A DNA stretch of 64,000 bases from Fulvimonas soli (GCF_003148905.1 NZ_QGHC01000007.1:62001-126000), one strand, 5' to 3'; shown: positions 1 through 8,957, numbered from the stretch's first letter. Made by a program: numbers and translations. Notes: generated by a model from the sequence alone, not told the origin.

Positions 1-504
1 GTGCTGCTGGCGATGACGCTGTGGTGGTTCGAGCGCAGCCGCGGCCGCGGCGCCGGCGCGCGCGCGTTGCTGCTGCCGCTGGCGCTGCTCACCGCGCTGC
101 CGCTGTACTGGCTGGCCGGCCTGCCGCGGCCGGTGGCCGCCGCGGCCGCGCAGTCCGGCATCGTCGCCTACTCGCCTGCAAGGCTGGCCGAGCTGCGCAA
201 GGCCGGCACGCCGGTGTTCGTGGACATGACCGCCGACTGGTGCGTCACCTGCAAGGCCAACGAGCATACCGTGCTCGACACCGCGGCCTTCCGCGCCCTG
301 CTGGCGCGCACCGGCACGGTCTACATGCAGGGCGACTGGACCGACGAGGACCCGGCGATCACCGCCTTCCTGCAGGCCTACCGCTCGCCCGGCGTGCCGC
401 TGTACGTGGTGTTCCCCGCCGGCGGCGGCGCGGGCCGCAAACTGCCCACCGTGCTGACGCCCGCGCTGGTCGAGCGCGCGCTGACCGAGGCCGCGCGCCG
501 ATGA
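1..504 (+). CDS. dsbD: Thiol:disulfide interchange protein DsbD, C-terminal part (5' end outside window)
   Basis: Only the last 167 residues are visible; the frame is open from base 1, so the true start lies upstream. Residues about 22-41 form a hydrophobic segment, the last membrane span. From residue 55 on there is a thioredoxin-like domain with the redox pair C81-V-T-C84 in the context [10 protein letters not shown], and a conserved cis-proline loop GVPLYVVF near residue 131. In the DsbD family this periplasmic gamma domain receives electrons from the membrane domain and passes them to periplasmic thiol proteins. The stop codon overlaps the start of the next, thioredoxin-like gene by 4 bases, so the two are probably translationally coupled in one redox operon. 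ScsB is a possible alternative family name. Confidence 0.85.
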   Translation: MLLAMTLWWFERSRGRGAGARALLLPLALLTALPLYWLAGLPRPVAAAAAQSGIVAYSPARLAELRKAGTPVFVDMTADWCVTCKANEHTVLDTAAFRALLARTGTVYMQGDWTDEDPAITAFLQAYRSPGVPLYVVFPAGGGAGRKLPTVLTPALVERALTEAARR

Positions 505-1037
505 TGACGCGCGCCAGCTGGCTGATCCTGGCGCTGGCCGTGCTGGCGGCCGCCGCCGGCGGCTGGCTGCAGCGCCGCTCGGCGCAGCTGCACGGCGACG
601 GCGCGGCGCTGCTCGGCCAGCCGGCGCCAGAGCTGACCCTGCCGGACCTGGACGGCAGGCCGCATCGCCTGGCCGACTACCGCGGCCGGCGGGTGCTGCT
701 CAACCTGTGGGCGAGCTGGTGCGCGCCGTGCCTGAAGGAAATGCCCGCGCTGGCCGCCGCCCAGGCCAAGTTCGGCGATCGTGGAGCCATCGTGCTCGGC
801 ATCGGGATGGACGAGCCGGCGCGCGCGCGCGCCTTCCTGGCCGCGCACCCGGTGGGCTACCCGATCCTGCTCGGCCGGCTGGAACCGCCCGACACCGCCA
901 CCGCCCTCGGCGACGCCGACGGCGTGCTGCCCTACAGCGTGCTGCTCGACGCCGACGGCCGTGTGCGGGCCGCGCGGCGCGGCACGCTCGACGCGGCCAC
1001 GCTGGAGCGCTGGCTCGCTCCCGAGCCCAAGCCCTGA
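501..1037 (+). CDS. TlpA/ResA-family thioredoxin-like protein, membrane-anchored
   Basis: 178 residues starting at the ATG that overlaps the dsbD stop (ATGATGA); the open frame extends further upstream, but the coupled ATG gives a proper signal anchor. Residues 6-21 are hydrophobic (uncleaved anchor or signal). The rest is an AhpC/TSA-Redoxin fold beginning at [14 protein letters not shown], with the active site W73-C74-A-P-C77. TlpA-like proteins are periplasmic thiol reductants for cytochrome c maturation or other folding clients, and the DsbD-type partner immediately upstream is the expected electron donor. The exact client cannot be told from sequence. Confidence 0.85.
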   Translation: MMTRASWLILALAVLAAAAGGWLQRRSAQLHGDGAALLGQPAPELTLPDLDGRPHRLADYRGRRVLLNLWASWCAPCLKEMPALAAAQAKFGDRGAIVLGIGMDEPARARAFLAAHPVGYPILLGRLEPPDTATALGDADGVLPYSVLLDADGRVRAARRGTLDAATLERWLAPEPKP

Positions 1038-1187
1038 GCGGCTTCGCGCCCACATACGCTTCCGCACGGTTTAACGCGCGCTTCTCCTTCAAACATCGCC
1101 GAACTGCGCCGAACTGGACAACTTTGCTGACCACGCGCACACTTCGCCGGTCCCGGGGCCTGCCCGGATGCGCTGGAAACCGGACAC

Positions 1188-1637
1188 GTGGCGAAGATCC
1201 TGGTCCTGCACGGACCCAATCTCAACCTGCTGGGCACCCGCGAACCGGAGATCTACGGCCGCGACACGCTGGCCGACATCGACGCGCGCCTGGCCGCGCG
1301 CGCGGCCGAGGCCGGGCACGCGCTGGAGAGCTTCCAGAGCAACGCCGAGCACGCCCTGGTCGAGCGCGTGCACCGGGCGCGCGAGGAAGGGGTGGCGCTG
1401 ATCCTGATCAACCCCGGCGCCTTCACCCACACCAGCATCGCCCTGCGCGACGCGCTGGCCGCGGTGGCGATCCCGTTCGTGGAGGTGCACCTGTCCAACG
1501 TGCATGCGCGCGAGCCGTTCCGGCGGCACTCCTACCTGTCCGACCTCGCCGTCGGCGTGATCTGCGGCTTCGGCGGCGACAGCTACGCGCTGGCGCTGGA
1601 GGCGGCGCTGCGCCGGCTGGCGCGGTCCGCGAACTGA
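1188..1637 (+). CDS. aroQ: 3-dehydroquinate dehydratase, type II
   Basis: 149 residues, the normal length for the dodecameric type II enzyme, which dehydrates 3-dehydroquinate to 3-dehydroshikimate in the shikimate pathway in the cytosol. The [16 protein letters not shown] signature covers residues 9-24 with the catalytic Tyr23; [10 protein letters not shown] lies near 74-83 and the general-acid His in EVHLSN is H102. The start is a GTG; no in-frame ATG lies close by and [11 protein letters not shown] matches the family N-terminus. It sits just upstream of accB, the usual order in Xanthomonadales. A gap of 150 bp separates it from the thioredoxin gene, so it may have its own promoter, though I see no convincing one. 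Confidence 0.95.
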   Translation: MAKILVLHGPNLNLLGTREPEIYGRDTLADIDARLAARAAEAGHALESFQSNAEHALVERVHRAREEGVALILINPGAFTHTSIALRDALAAVAIPFVEVHLSNVHAREPFRRHSYLSDLAVGVICGFGGDSYALALEAALRRLARSAN

Positions 1638-1690
1638 CCCCTTTCCCTTTCCTGCCGCCGCGGCGGCATCCAAGACAGAGGCCTTGTCCC

Positions 1691-2155
1691 ATGGATCTGC
1701 GCAAGATCAAGAAACTGATCGACCTCCTGGAGGAATCCAACCTCGCCGAGCTGGAAATCAAGGAGGGCGAGGAAGTCGTGCGCCTGTCGCGCGTGCCCAA
1801 GGGCGGCGTGACCGTGGCCAGCGCGCCGGTGCAGGCCGCCGCGGCCCCGGCCGCCGCCCCCGCCGCCACGCCCTCCGCGGCTCCCGCGGAAGCCGCCCCG
1901 GCCGCCGACGCGCTGCCCGCCGGCCACGTGGTAAAGGCGCCGATGGTCGGCACCTTCTACGCCTCGGCCAGTCCCGGCGCGCCCGCCTTCGTGAAAGTCG
2001 GCCAGCAGGTCAAGCAGGGCGAGACGCTGGGCATCATCGAGGCGATGAAGATGTTCAACCAGATCGAGGCCGACGTGGCCGGCACGGTGCAGGCCATCCT
2101 GGTCGAGAACGGCCAGCCGGTGGAGTTCGACCAGCCGATGTTCGTGATCGCCTGA
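1691..2155 (+). CDS. accB: Biotin carboxyl carrier protein of acetyl-CoA carboxylase
   Basis: 154 residues. The N-terminal helix-rich part ([17 protein letters not shown]) binds biotin carboxylase. An Ala/Pro-rich flexible linker spans about 46-76, and the biotinyl domain carries the EAMKM motif with the biotin acceptor Lys120. The protein shuttles carboxybiotin between AccC and the carboxyltransferase AccAD in the first committed step of fatty-acid synthesis. In most relatives accC follows within a few dozen bases; here 435 bases holding a repeat-flanked foreign-looking gene separate them. The start ATG gives the classical N-terminus. Confidence 0.96.
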   Translation: MDLRKIKKLIDLLEESNLAELEIKEGEEVVRLSRVPKGGVTVASAPVQAAAAPAAAPAATPSAAPAEAAPAADALPAGHVVKAPMVGTFYASASPGAPAFVKVGQQVKQGETLGIIEAMKMFNQIEADVAGTVQAILVENGQPVEFDQPMFVIA

Positions 2156-2161
2156 AAGACG

Positions 2162-2191
2162 GGGAACAGGGAATCGTGAACAGGGAACCGG
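2162..2191 (+). repeat. Left terminal inverted repeat of the four-helix-bundle cassette
   Basis: Starts GGGAACAGGGAATCG. It matches the reverse complement of 2561-2590 at 26 of 30 positions, and 3 of the 4 differences are C/T transitions. It begins 6 bases after the accB stop and contains the GTG start codon of the inserted gene. Confidence 0.85.
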
Positions 2192-2556
2192 CAAAGCGGC
2201 CGCATCAGGACCTCTCGGTCTGGCAGCGTGCGATGTCGCCGGTCGAGCAGGTCTACGCCTGCTCGTCGACGTTTCCCGAGAGCGAGCGGTTCGGCCTGAC
2301 GGCGCAGATGCGACGCGCGGCAGTCAGCATTTCCTCGAACATCGCCGAGGGCGCCGCTCGCCGCTCGACTCCCGAATACCTGCGCTTTCTCTCGATCGCC
2401 CGCGGTTCGCTCTCGGAACTGGACACGCAGTTGCAGATCGCAGTCCGGCCTGGCTATGGAAAGGTTCCGTCCGACATGGCCTCGTGCATCGACGACGTGT
2501 TCGCGGTACCCACCGGCCGGGTGAACGCCCTCCGGACGCGCGAGGCGCCGCGATGA
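2176..2556 (+). CDS. Four-helix bundle protein (23S rRNA intervening-sequence / S23 family)
   Basis: 126 residues from a GTG start that lies inside the left inverted repeat. The family signature is clear: [10 protein letters not shown] near residue 11, [37 protein letters not shown]... over residues 41-77, then a helix with [10 protein letters not shown]. Family members are small homo-oligomeric helical bundles, first noticed inside rRNA intervening sequences and related to the Avd accessory protein of diversity-generating retroelements; their function is unknown. Codon use has visibly more T- and A-ending codons than accB and accC, suggesting separate ancestry. The C-terminal stretch after residue 105 looks degraded against the usual family ending, so the gene may be decaying. 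It separates accB from accC in the same orientation. Confidence 0.85.
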   Translation: MNREPAKRPHQDLSVWQRAMSPVEQVYACSSTFPESERFGLTAQMRRAAVSISSNIAEGAARRSTPEYLRFLSIARGSLSELDTQLQIAVRPGYGKVPSDMASCIDDVFAVPTGRVNALRTREAPR

Positions 2557-2560
2557 CCCA

Positions 2561-2590
2561 CCGATTCCCTATTCCCGATTCCCTATTCCC
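2561..2590 (+). repeat. Right terminal inverted repeat of the four-helix-bundle cassette
   Basis: Two copies of a CGATTCCCTATTCCC unit in tandem, the mirror of the left repeat at 2162-2191. It ends exactly at the base before the accC ATG, so the accC ribosome-binding region is now repeat DNA, pyrimidine-rich and without a Shine-Dalgarno sequence. Confidence 0.85.
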
Positions 2591-3973
2591 ATGCCCCTAC
2601 TAGAGAAAGTCGTCATTGCCAACCGCGGCGAGATCGCGCTGCGCGTGCTGCGCGCGTGCCACAGCCTCGGCATCAAGACGGTCGCGGTGCACTCCACCGC
2701 GGACCGCAACCTCAAGCACGTCGGCCTCGCCGACGAGGCCATCTGCATCGGCCCGGCGCCGTCGGCCGACAGCTACCTCAACATCCCGCGCATCATCGCC
2801 GCGGCGGAGATCACCGACGCCCAGGCGATCCACCCCGGCTACGGCTTCCTCTCCGAGCGCGCCGACTTCGCCGAGCAGGTGGAGCAGTCCGGCTTCGTCT
2901 TCATCGGCCCCACCGCGGACGTGATCCGCCTGATGGGTGACAAGGTGGAGGCGATCCGCGCCATGAAGGCCGCCGGCGTGCCCTGCGTGCCCGGCTCCGG
3001 CGGCCCGCTCGGCGACGACGCGGACGAGAACATGCGCATCGCGCGCGAGATCGGCTACCCGGTGATCATCAAGGCGGCCGGCGGCGGCGGCGGCCGCGGC
3101 ATGCGCGTGGTGCGCACCGAGGCGCACCTGGCCAACGCCGTCACCATGACCAAGCAGGAGGCCAAGGCGGCCTTCGGCAACGACCAGGTATACATGGAGA
3201 AGTTCCTGGAGAACCCGCGCCACGTGGAGATCCAGGTGCTGGCCGACGGCCAGGGCAACGCCATCCACCTGGGCGAGCGCGACTGCTCGATGCAGCGCCG
3301 CCACCAGAAGGTGGTGGAGGAGGCGCCCGCGCCCGGTATCACCCCGGAGCTGCGTGCGCAGATCGGCCAGGTCTGCGTGGACGCCTGCCTGCGCATCGGC
3401 TACCGCGGCGCCGGCACCTTCGAGTTCCTGTTCGAGAACGGCCGCTTCTACTTCATCGAGATGAACACCCGCATCCAGGTGGAGCACCCGGTGACCGAGC
3501 TGATCACCGGCGTCGACCTGGTGCGCGAGCAGCTGCTGATCGCCGGCGGCGAGAAGCTGTCGATCCGCCAGGAGGACATCAAGATCACCGGCCACGCGAT
3601 CGAGTGCCGCATCAACGCCGAGGACCCGGACAGCTTCCTGCCCTCGCCCGGCACGGTGAAGCGCTTCGAGGCGCCCGGCGGCCCCGGCGTGCGCGTGGAC
3701 ACGCACCTGTACGACGGCTACCGCATCCCGCCCAACTACGACTCGATGATCGGCAAGCTGATCGTGCACGGCCCCGACCGCGAGACCGCGATCGCGCGCA
3801 TGCGCCTGGCGCTGGCCGAGACGGTGATCGAGGGCGTCAAGTGCAACATCCCGCTGCAGCAGCGGATCATGGCGGACGTGGGCTTCCAGCAGGGCGGGCA
3901 GAACATCCACTATCTGGAGAAGCGGATGGCGGAGCAGCGGGAGCACAAGGCAAGCGGGAGTGAAGAGAAGTGA
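2591..3973 (+). CDS. accC: Biotin carboxylase subunit of acetyl-CoA carboxylase
   Basis: 460 residues; ATP-dependent carboxylation of the AccB biotin. N-terminal pre-ATP-grasp domain begins [18 protein letters not shown]; the ATP-grasp glycine loop [10 protein letters not shown] is at about 162-171; the catalytic stretch [16 protein letters not shown] and the C-terminal biotin carboxylase domain are intact. The ATG at 2591 gives the family N-terminus. It directly abuts the right repeat of the inserted cassette, and no Shine-Dalgarno is visible, so initiation may rely on coupling or an unstructured leader. The last residues (KASGSEEK) are encoded by the beginning of the next palindromic repeat, a small repeat-derived tail compared with typical AccC ends. 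Confidence 0.96.
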   Translation: MPLLEKVVIANRGEIALRVLRACHSLGIKTVAVHSTADRNLKHVGLADEAICIGPAPSADSYLNIPRIIAAAEITDAQAIHPGYGFLSERADFAEQVEQSGFVFIGPTADVIRLMGDKVEAIRAMKAAGVPCVPGSGGPLGDDADENMRIAREIGYPVIIKAAGGGGGRGMRVVRTEAHLANAVTMTKQEAKAAFGNDQVYMEKFLENPRHVEIQVLADGQGNAIHLGERDCSMQRRHQKVVEEAPAPGITPELRAQIGQVCVDACLRIGYRGAGTFEFLFENGRFYFIEMNTRIQVEHPVTELITGVDLVREQLLIAGGEKLSIRQEDIKITGHAIECRINAEDPDSFLPSPGTVKRFEAPGGPGVRVDTHLYDGYRIPPNYDSMIGKLIVHGPDRETAIARMRLALAETVIEGVKCNIPLQQRIMADVGFQQGGQNIHYLEKRMAEQREHKASGSEEK

Positions 3974-4069
3974 GTGGAGAGGAGTGCGTAGCGAGAGAAA
4001 GCGCGCACTCCCCTCCGCCCGCCAAGCCTCCGCTTTTTTCACTACCCACTACTCGCTCCTCGCTTTCCC
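3957..4069 (+). repeat. GAGTGG-type inverted-repeat element between accC and prmA
   Basis: Purine-rich left arm (GTGAGTGGAGAGGAGTG...) and pyrimidine-rich right arm (CACTACCCACTACTCGC...) form an imperfect, low-complexity palindrome. It provides the accC stop codon and ends with TTCCC immediately before the prmA ATG. Similar elements occur at 8097-8200 and 22132-22190, and a one-armed remnant at 37620-37705. Confidence 0.7.
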
Positions 4070-4969
4070 ATGCCTTTCCTCGAACTCACCCTCACCCTCC
4101 GCGCCGAGCAGCAGCCGCGCGTGGAGGAGGCGCTGGAGGATCTCGGCGCGCTGTCGGTCACGCTGCGCGATGCCGATGCGGAGACGCCCGACGAGCGGGC
4201 GATCTTCGAGCCCGGCGTGGGCGAGCAGCCGCTGTGGCCCACGCTGGTGCTCGACGCGCTGTTCGACGCCGGCACCGACCGCCGCGGCCTCGCCGAGGCG
4301 CTGGGCGAGCTGCTGCCCTGGCTGGAGCCGGACCAGCTCGCCTTCCGCGAGGTGGCCGACGAGGACTGGGAGCGCGCCTGGATGGACCAGTTCCGGCCGA
4401 TGCCGTTCGGCCGCCGGCTGTGGATCTACCCGTGGAACGTCGAGCCGCCGGCGGACGGGGACATGGTGGTGGTGCGCCTCGATCCCGGCCTGGCCTTCGG
4501 CAGCGGCACGCACCCGACCACCGCGCTGTGCCTGGAATGGCTCGACTCGCTCGACCTCGCCGGCCGGACGGTGACCGACTACGGCTGCGGCTCGGGCATC
4601 CTCGCCATCGCCGCGCTGAAGCTGGGCGCGGCCGGCGCGACGGGCGTCGACAACGATCCGCAGGCGCTGCTCGCCTCGGCCGACAACGCCGCGCGCAACG
4701 GCGTGGCCGGGCGCCTGGCGCTGTTCCTGCCGGAGGATTTCCCCGGCGCACCGGCCGACGTGTTCGTCGCCAACATCCTCGCCGGCCCGCTGGGCGAGCT
4801 CGCCCCGCGTTTCGCGGCCGCCGCGAAGCCCGGCGCGCCGTTCGCCATCTCCGGCATCCTGGACGGCCAGCAGGAGGAACTGCTGGCGCGCTACGCCGAA
4901 TGGTTCGACGCGCTGCGCGTGGACCGCCGCGAGGACTGGGTCCGCATCAGCGGCCGGCGCCGCGGCTGA
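4070..4969 (+). CDS. prmA: Ribosomal protein L11 methyltransferase
   Basis: 299 residues, close to the usual 293-300. An N-terminal substrate-recognition domain (MPFLELTLTLRAEQQPRVEEALEDLGA) is followed by a class I SAM-methyltransferase domain: FGSGTHPTT near residue 142, the DYGCGSGILAIAALKLGA motif near 170 and VANILAGPL near 234. PrmA trimethylates the N-terminus and lysines of ribosomal protein L11. Position directly after accC is standard for this group. The ATG directly abuts a palindromic repeat and lacks an obvious ribosome-binding site. Confidence 0.95.
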   Translation: MPFLELTLTLRAEQQPRVEEALEDLGALSVTLRDADAETPDERAIFEPGVGEQPLWPTLVLDALFDAGTDRRGLAEALGELLPWLEPDQLAFREVADEDWERAWMDQFRPMPFGRRLWIYPWNVEPPADGDMVVVRLDPGLAFGSGTHPTTALCLEWLDSLDLAGRTVTDYGCGSGILAIAALKLGAAGATGVDNDPQALLASADNAARNGVAGRLALFLPEDFPGAPADVFVANILAGPLGELAPRFAAAAKPGAPFAISGILDGQQEELLARYAEWFDALRVDRREDWVRISGRRRG

Positions 4970-5083
4970 GGACGCGCCGCCAGTTCTCGCCGCGAAACGG
5001 TTGCTCCATGTAGCCGGCGCACCGCGCGGGAGCAGGCTCCGGCCACAAAATCGCCCCGTGGGCTCCTGCTAAGCTTGCGGCGC

Positions 5084-5911
5084 ATGTACGCCCAATGCCC
5101 CGAATGCCTCACCGTGTTCTCGCTGGACGCGGCCGTGCTCGCGCAGGCGCGCGGCGAGGTCGTGTGCGGGCATTGCGCGGCGCCGTTCGACGCCCTGGCC
5201 TGCCTGGCCGCGCAGCTGCCGCCCGAGCCGTTCCAGCGCCTGGCGGCGCACGCGCCGTCGGGCCAGCCGCCGCGGCTGGAGCTGGCGGTGTACCGCCCCC
5301 GCGCCGAGCCCGCGGCGGCGGAACCGGCGGCCGCGCCGGAGGCCGCCGGCGCGGAGGACTTCTCGCAGCTGGTGTTCACCCCGCGCTTCGCGCGCGGCGC
5401 GCGCAAGCCGCGGCGCGAGCGCCCCGCGCGGCGGCGCAGCGGCGAGCGGCGCTGGCCGTGGGTGGCCGTCTGCGCGCTGTTCGCGCTGCTGCTCGGCGCA
5501 CAGCTGGCGTGGGCCAAGCGCGACGTGCTGATCGCCGACCCGACCGTGGGCGGCTGGCTGCGCCGCGGCTGCGCCAGCCTCGGCTGCACGCTGCCGCTGG
5601 TGCAGGACGTGCACCGGCTGCGCCTGCTCGCGCGCGACGTGCAGGCACATCCCAGCGTGCCCGGCGCGCTGATGGTCAGCGCCACCATCCACAACGACGC
5701 GCCGTTCGCGCAGCCCTACCCGATCGTCACCCTGGTGCTCACCGACGCCGGCGGCCGCCGCGTGGCGATGCGCCGGCTGCGCCCGGCCGAATACCTCGGC
5801 GACGAGGCGGTGCTGCGCGCCGGCCTGCCGCCGGGCGGCAACGCCGCGCTGCTGTTCGAGGTGGTGGACCCCGGCGTCAAGGCGGTCGCCTTCGAGCTCG
5901 GCTTCGAGTGA
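5084..5911 (+). CDS. Zinc-ribbon, single-span membrane protein (DUF3426 family)
   Basis: 275 residues from ATG 5084 (MYAQCPECL); a TTG three codons upstream is the only near alternative. The N-terminus is an MJ0042-type zinc ribbon with C5-P-E-C8 and C28-G-H-C31. A basic, low-complexity middle part is followed by one membrane span around residues 123-142 and a C-terminal DUF3426 domain with the motif LVQDVHRLRLLARDVQAHPSVPGALMVSATI. The domain probably lies in the periplasm. Function is unknown; the gene is conserved between prmA and fis in Xanthomonadales. Confidence 0.8.
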   Translation: MYAQCPECLTVFSLDAAVLAQARGEVVCGHCAAPFDALACLAAQLPPEPFQRLAAHAPSGQPPRLELAVYRPRAEPAAAEPAAAPEAAGAEDFSQLVFTPRFARGARKPRRERPARRRSGERRWPWVAVCALFALLLGAQLAWAKRDVLIADPTVGGWLRRGCASLGCTLPLVQDVHRLRLLARDVQAHPSVPGALMVSATIHNDAPFAQPYPIVTLVLTDAGGRRVAMRRLRPAEYLGDEAVLRAGLPPGGNAALLFEVVDPGVKAVAFELGFE

Positions 5912-5956
5912 GCGCGGCGGCGGCGTGCCAAGCATCGTTCGCGCCAGCACCAGGGC

Positions 5957-5985
5957 TTAAATTTCTCCGTTCGCGCGGGTACACT
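5957..5985 (+). promoter_or_regulatory. Possible promoter of fis
   Basis: TTAAAT at 5957-5962 and TACACT at 5980-5985 with a 17-base spacer, in an AT-richer patch 113 bases before the fis start. Match to sigma-70 consensus is only partial. Confidence 0.35.
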
Positions 5986-6098
5986 CGGTCCCTTCGCGCG
6001 GGCCGCCCGGTCCGCGACGCGCGCCGCCCGCGGCGGCATTGCCATAAACCCGAGCAGCGGCCGATGCAGTCGCTGCGACGCTTCGTGAGGGAACGCCA

Positions 6099-6380
6099 GT
6101 GAACGCCGTCAGATTGCCTGTCAACGAGGCCACCCGCGAGACCTCGTCGCAGAGCGCGCTGGGCGAGTGCGTCACGCGGACCGTGCGCCGCTATCTCGCC
6201 GACATCGGCGATACCGTGTGCGACGAGGGCCTGCACGCGCTGGTGATCCGCGAGGTGGAAGTGCCGCTGCTGCGCGAGGTGATGGCCTTCCACGACGGCA
6301 ACCAGAGCCGCGCCGCCGCGGCGCTGGGCATCAACCGCGCCACGCTGCGCAAGAAGCTCTCGCAGTACGGCCTGCTCTGA
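6099..6380 (+). CDS. fis: Fis-family nucleoid-associated DNA-binding protein
   Basis: 93 residues, near the 98 of E. coli Fis. The C-terminal half is a clear factor-for-inversion helix-turn-helix: LLREVMAFHDGNQSRAAAALGINRATLRKKLSQYGLL. The N-terminal beta-hairpin arm region is divergent. Fis bends DNA and adjusts rRNA, recombination and supercoiling genes. In enterics fis follows dusB, but here, as in xanthomonads, it lies between the DUF3426 gene and purH. A 7-bp GC hairpin (6386-6402) follows the stop but has no U-tract. Confidence 0.9.
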   Translation: MNAVRLPVNEATRETSSQSALGECVTRTVRRYLADIGDTVCDEGLHALVIREVEVPLLREVMAFHDGNQSRAAAALGINRATLRKKLSQYGLL

Positions 6381-6405
6381 GCGCGCCGCCCGCCTCGGGC
6401 GGATA

Positions 6406-6457
6406 GACGTCCAAACGGCCCGGCCGGCGGCGACCCGCGCCGCCGCTCGGCTATAAT
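6406..6457 (+). promoter_or_regulatory. purH promoter region with TATAAT and GACGTCCAAACG motif
   Basis: A perfect TATAAT lies at 6452-6457, 28 bases before the purH ATG, and a ribosome-binding site AGGA lies just before the start. No good -35 is present. About 35 bases upstream of the -10, GACGTCCAAACG at 6406-6417 is identical to a motif upstream of gltB (60664-60675), suggesting a shared regulator. Confidence 0.5.
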
Positions 6458-6485
6458 GCGCGGCTCTCCCCCGCAGGACACCGCC

Positions 6486-8096
6486 ATGCCCGCCCCCGCC
6501 GTCGTTCCCGTCCGCCGCGCCCTGCTCAGCGTCTCCGACAAGACCGGGCTGGTCGAGCTGGGCCGCCGCCTGGCCGCCGCAGGGGTGGAGCTGCTCTCCA
6601 CCGGCGGCACCGCCAGGGCGCTGCGCGAGGCCGGCATCGCCGCGAGGGACGTGAGCGAGCTGACCGGCTTTCCCGAGATCATGGACGGCCGCGTCAAGAC
6701 GCTGCACCCGAAGGTGCACGGCGGCCTGCTCGGACGGCGCGGCGCCGACGACGCGGTGATGGCCGGGCTCGGCATCGCGCCGATCGACCTCCTGGTGCTC
6801 AACCTCTACCCGTTCGAGGCCACCGTCGCCCGGCCGGACTGCACGCTGGAGCAGGCCATCGAGAACATCGACATCGGCGGCCCGGCGATGCTGCGCTCGG
6901 CGGCGAAGAACTGGAACGACGTCGGCGTGCTCACCGATCCCTCGCAGTACGCGGAGGCGCTGGCCGAGATCGAGCGGCACGGCGGCCTGTCGCGCGCCAC
7001 GCGCTTCAGGCTGGCGGTGGCCGCGTTCAACAACGTCGCCAATTACGACGGCGCGATCAGCGACTACCTCTCCGCGCTGAAGCTCGACGAGGCGCACGAG
7101 GCCATCGCCGGCCACGAAGCCTTCCCGGGCCAGGCCAACGGCCGCTTCGTGAAGGTGATGGACCTGCGCTACGGCGAGAACCCGCACCAGCAAGCGGCGT
7201 TCTACCGCGACCTGCATCCGGCGCCGGGCACGCTGGCCACGTTCCGCCAGCTGCAGGGCAAGGAGCTGTCGTTCAACAACATCGCCGACGCCGACGCGGC
7301 GTGGGAATGCGTGCGCAGCTTCGTCAAGCCGGCCTGCGTGATCGTCAAGCACGCCAACCCCTGCGGCGTGGCGGTGAGCCCGGAGGGCATCGGCAAGGCC
7401 TACGACCTCGCGTACCAGACCGACCCCACCTCGGCCTTCGGCGGCATCATCGCCTTCAACCGCGAGGTGGACGGCGCCACCGCACAGGCCATCGTCGCGC
7501 GCCAGTTCGTCGAGGTGGTGCTGGCGCCGTCCTACGCCGACGACGCGCTCAAGGCGTTCGCCAAGAAGGGCAACGTGCGCGTGCTGGAGATCCCGGTGCC
7601 GCCCGGCACCGACCTGGTCGCCGCGCATCCGGGCAACAACGTCAAGCGCGTGGGCTCGGGCCTGCTGATCCAGACCGCCGACACCGGCATGGTCAGGGCC
7701 GAGGACCTCAAGGTGGTGACCAGGGTGGCGCCCACGCCGCAGCAGGTCGACGACCTGATCTTCGCCTGGAAGGTGGCCAAGTTCGTCAAGTCCAACGCCA
7801 TCGTGTACGCGAAGGACCGCCAGACCATCGGCATCGGTGCCGGCCAGATGAGCCGCGTGTACAGCGCGAAGATCGCCGGCATCAAGGCCGCCGACGAAGG
7901 GCTGGAGGTGCGCGGCTCGGTGATGGCGAGCGACGCCTTCTTCCCGTTCCGCGACGGCATCGACGCGGCGGCGGCGGCCGGCATCAGCGCGGTGATCCAG
8001 CCGGGCGGCTCGATGCGCGACGCCGAGGTGATCGCCGCGGCCGACGAGCACGGCATGGCGATGGTGTTCACAGGGATGCGGCATTTCCGGCATTGA
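6486..8096 (+). CDS. purH: Bifunctional AICAR transformylase / IMP cyclohydrolase
   Basis: 536 residues. The N-terminal IMP cyclohydrolase (MGS-like) domain shows [25 protein letters not shown] and the [15 protein letters not shown] signature; the C-terminal AICAR transformylase domain shows RYGENPHQ and the catalytic KHANPCG. It performs the last two steps of IMP synthesis. The open frame begins ten codons earlier, but ATG 6486 has the correct family N-terminus and an AGGA ribosome-binding site. purD does not follow, unlike in enterics; the next gene is a GST behind a palindromic repeat. Confidence 0.96.
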   Translation: MPAPAVVPVRRALLSVSDKTGLVELGRRLAAAGVELLSTGGTARALREAGIAARDVSELTGFPEIMDGRVKTLHPKVHGGLLGRRGADDAVMAGLGIAPIDLLVLNLYPFEATVARPDCTLEQAIENIDIGGPAMLRSAAKNWNDVGVLTDPSQYAEALAEIERHGGLSRATRFRLAVAAFNNVANYDGAISDYLSALKLDEAHEAIAGHEAFPGQANGRFVKVMDLRYGENPHQQAAFYRDLHPAPGTLATFRQLQGKELSFNNIADADAAWECVRSFVKPACVIVKHANPCGVAVSPEGIGKAYDLAYQTDPTSAFGGIIAFNREVDGATAQAIVARQFVEVVLAPSYADDALKAFAKKGNVRVLEIPVPPGTDLVAAHPGNNVKRVGSGLLIQTADTGMVRAEDLKVVTRVAPTPQQVDDLIFAWKVAKFVKSNAIVYAKDRQTIGIGAGQMSRVYSAKIAGIKAADEGLEVRGSVMASDAFFPFRDGIDAAAAAGISAVIQPGGSMRDAEVIAAADEHGMAMVFTGMRHFRH

Positions 8097-8200
8097 GGGG
8101 CGAGCGGGAGTGGAGAGGAGCGAGAGAAAGGCCGGGAAACGGTTTTCCCTCACGCCTCACTCCTAATCTCTCGCTTCCGGCCCTTTCTCCGCTCACGCCG
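8097..8200 (+). repeat. GAGTGG-type inverted repeat behind purH
   Basis: Left arm GGGAGTGGAGAGGAGCGAGAG with AAAGGCC, right arm containing the mirror GGCCTTT-like and CTCTCGCTTCC blocks; the core GGGAAACGGTTTTCCC forms a tight hairpin. Same family as 3957-4069. It probably also works as a transcription barrier after purH. Confidence 0.65.
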
Positions 8201-8252
8201 CCTTGAAGCCGTCGGCCCCAGACTCGCGCGGACTTCCCGCCGGAGAACCGCC

Positions 8253-8957
8253 ATGCGCTACGCGCTCTACTACTGGACCGGCATCCAGGGTCGCGGCGAG
8301 TTCGTGCGGCTGGCGCTGGAGGATGCCGGCGCGGACTACGTGGACGTCTGCCGCGAACGCGGCGACGGCGCGATGGGCGCGTTCCTCGACGGCCGCGCGC
8401 CCGGCGCCACGCCGTTCGCGCCGCCGTTCCTGAAGGCCGGCCGGCTGGTGCTGGCGCAGACCGCGGCGATCCTGCAGTACCTCGCGCCGCGGCTGGACCT
8501 GGTGCCGGATGCGGAAACGGCGCGCTGGAAGGCGCACCAGCTGCAGCTCACCGTCGCCGACCTGGTGGCCGAGGCGCACGACACCCATCACCCGATCGCC
8601 GCCGGCCTCTACTACGAGGAGCAGCGCGCGGCCGCGCGCGAGCTCGCCGCCGCCTTCCGCCGCGAGCGGCTGCCGAAGTACCTGGGCTATTTCGAGCGCG
8701 TGCTGGAGGACGCCGGCGGCGCGCACGCGCTGGGCCGGCACTCCTACGTCGACCTGTCGCTGTTCCAGCTGATGGCCGGCCTCGACTACGCCTTCCCCGC
8801 CGCGATGCGGCGGCTGCGCCGGCGCACGCCGCGGCTGCGCGCGCTGGCGCAGCGGGTGGCGCAGCGCCCGCGCCTCGCCGCCTACCTCGCCTCGCCGCGG
8901 CGGCTGCCGTTCAACGAGTCGGGCATCTTCCGCCACTACCCGGAGCTGGACGGCTGA
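8253..8957 (+). CDS. Glutathione S-transferase family protein
   Basis: 234 residues. The N-terminal thioredoxin-fold domain begins MRYALYYWTGIQGRGEFVRLALEDAGADY, with the Q-G-R-G-E-F-V-R-L pattern also seen in pi/mu/sigma-like GSTs; Tyr6 or Tyr7 is the likely catalytic hydroxyl. VLAQTAAILQYLAPRL is the gamma-glutamyl recognition stretch (family E/Q-S/T motif). The C-terminal helical domain includes the GxxxxYVDLSLFQL capping-box region. Substrate unknown. A GGAG ribosome-binding site precedes ATG 8253. Confidence 0.85.
   Translation: MRYALYYWTGIQGRGEFVRLALEDAGADYVDVCRERGDGAMGAFLDGRAPGATPFAPPFLKAGRLVLAQTAAILQYLAPRLDLVPDAETARWKAHQLQLTVADLVAEAHDTHHPIAAGLYYEEQRAAARELAAAFRRERLPKYLGYFERVLEDAGGAHALGRHSYVDLSLFQLMAGLDYAFPAAMRRLRRRTPRLRALAQRVAQRPRLAAYLASPRRLPFNESGIFRHYPELDG

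Noticed and set aside
5075-5083. TTG as the start of the zinc-ribbon gene
   Set aside because: ATG 5084 gives the family start MYAQCPEC; the TTG adds only three residues.
5877-8153. 758-codon minus-strand open frame opposite fis and purH
   Set aside because: Shadow of purH; no recognisable protein features.
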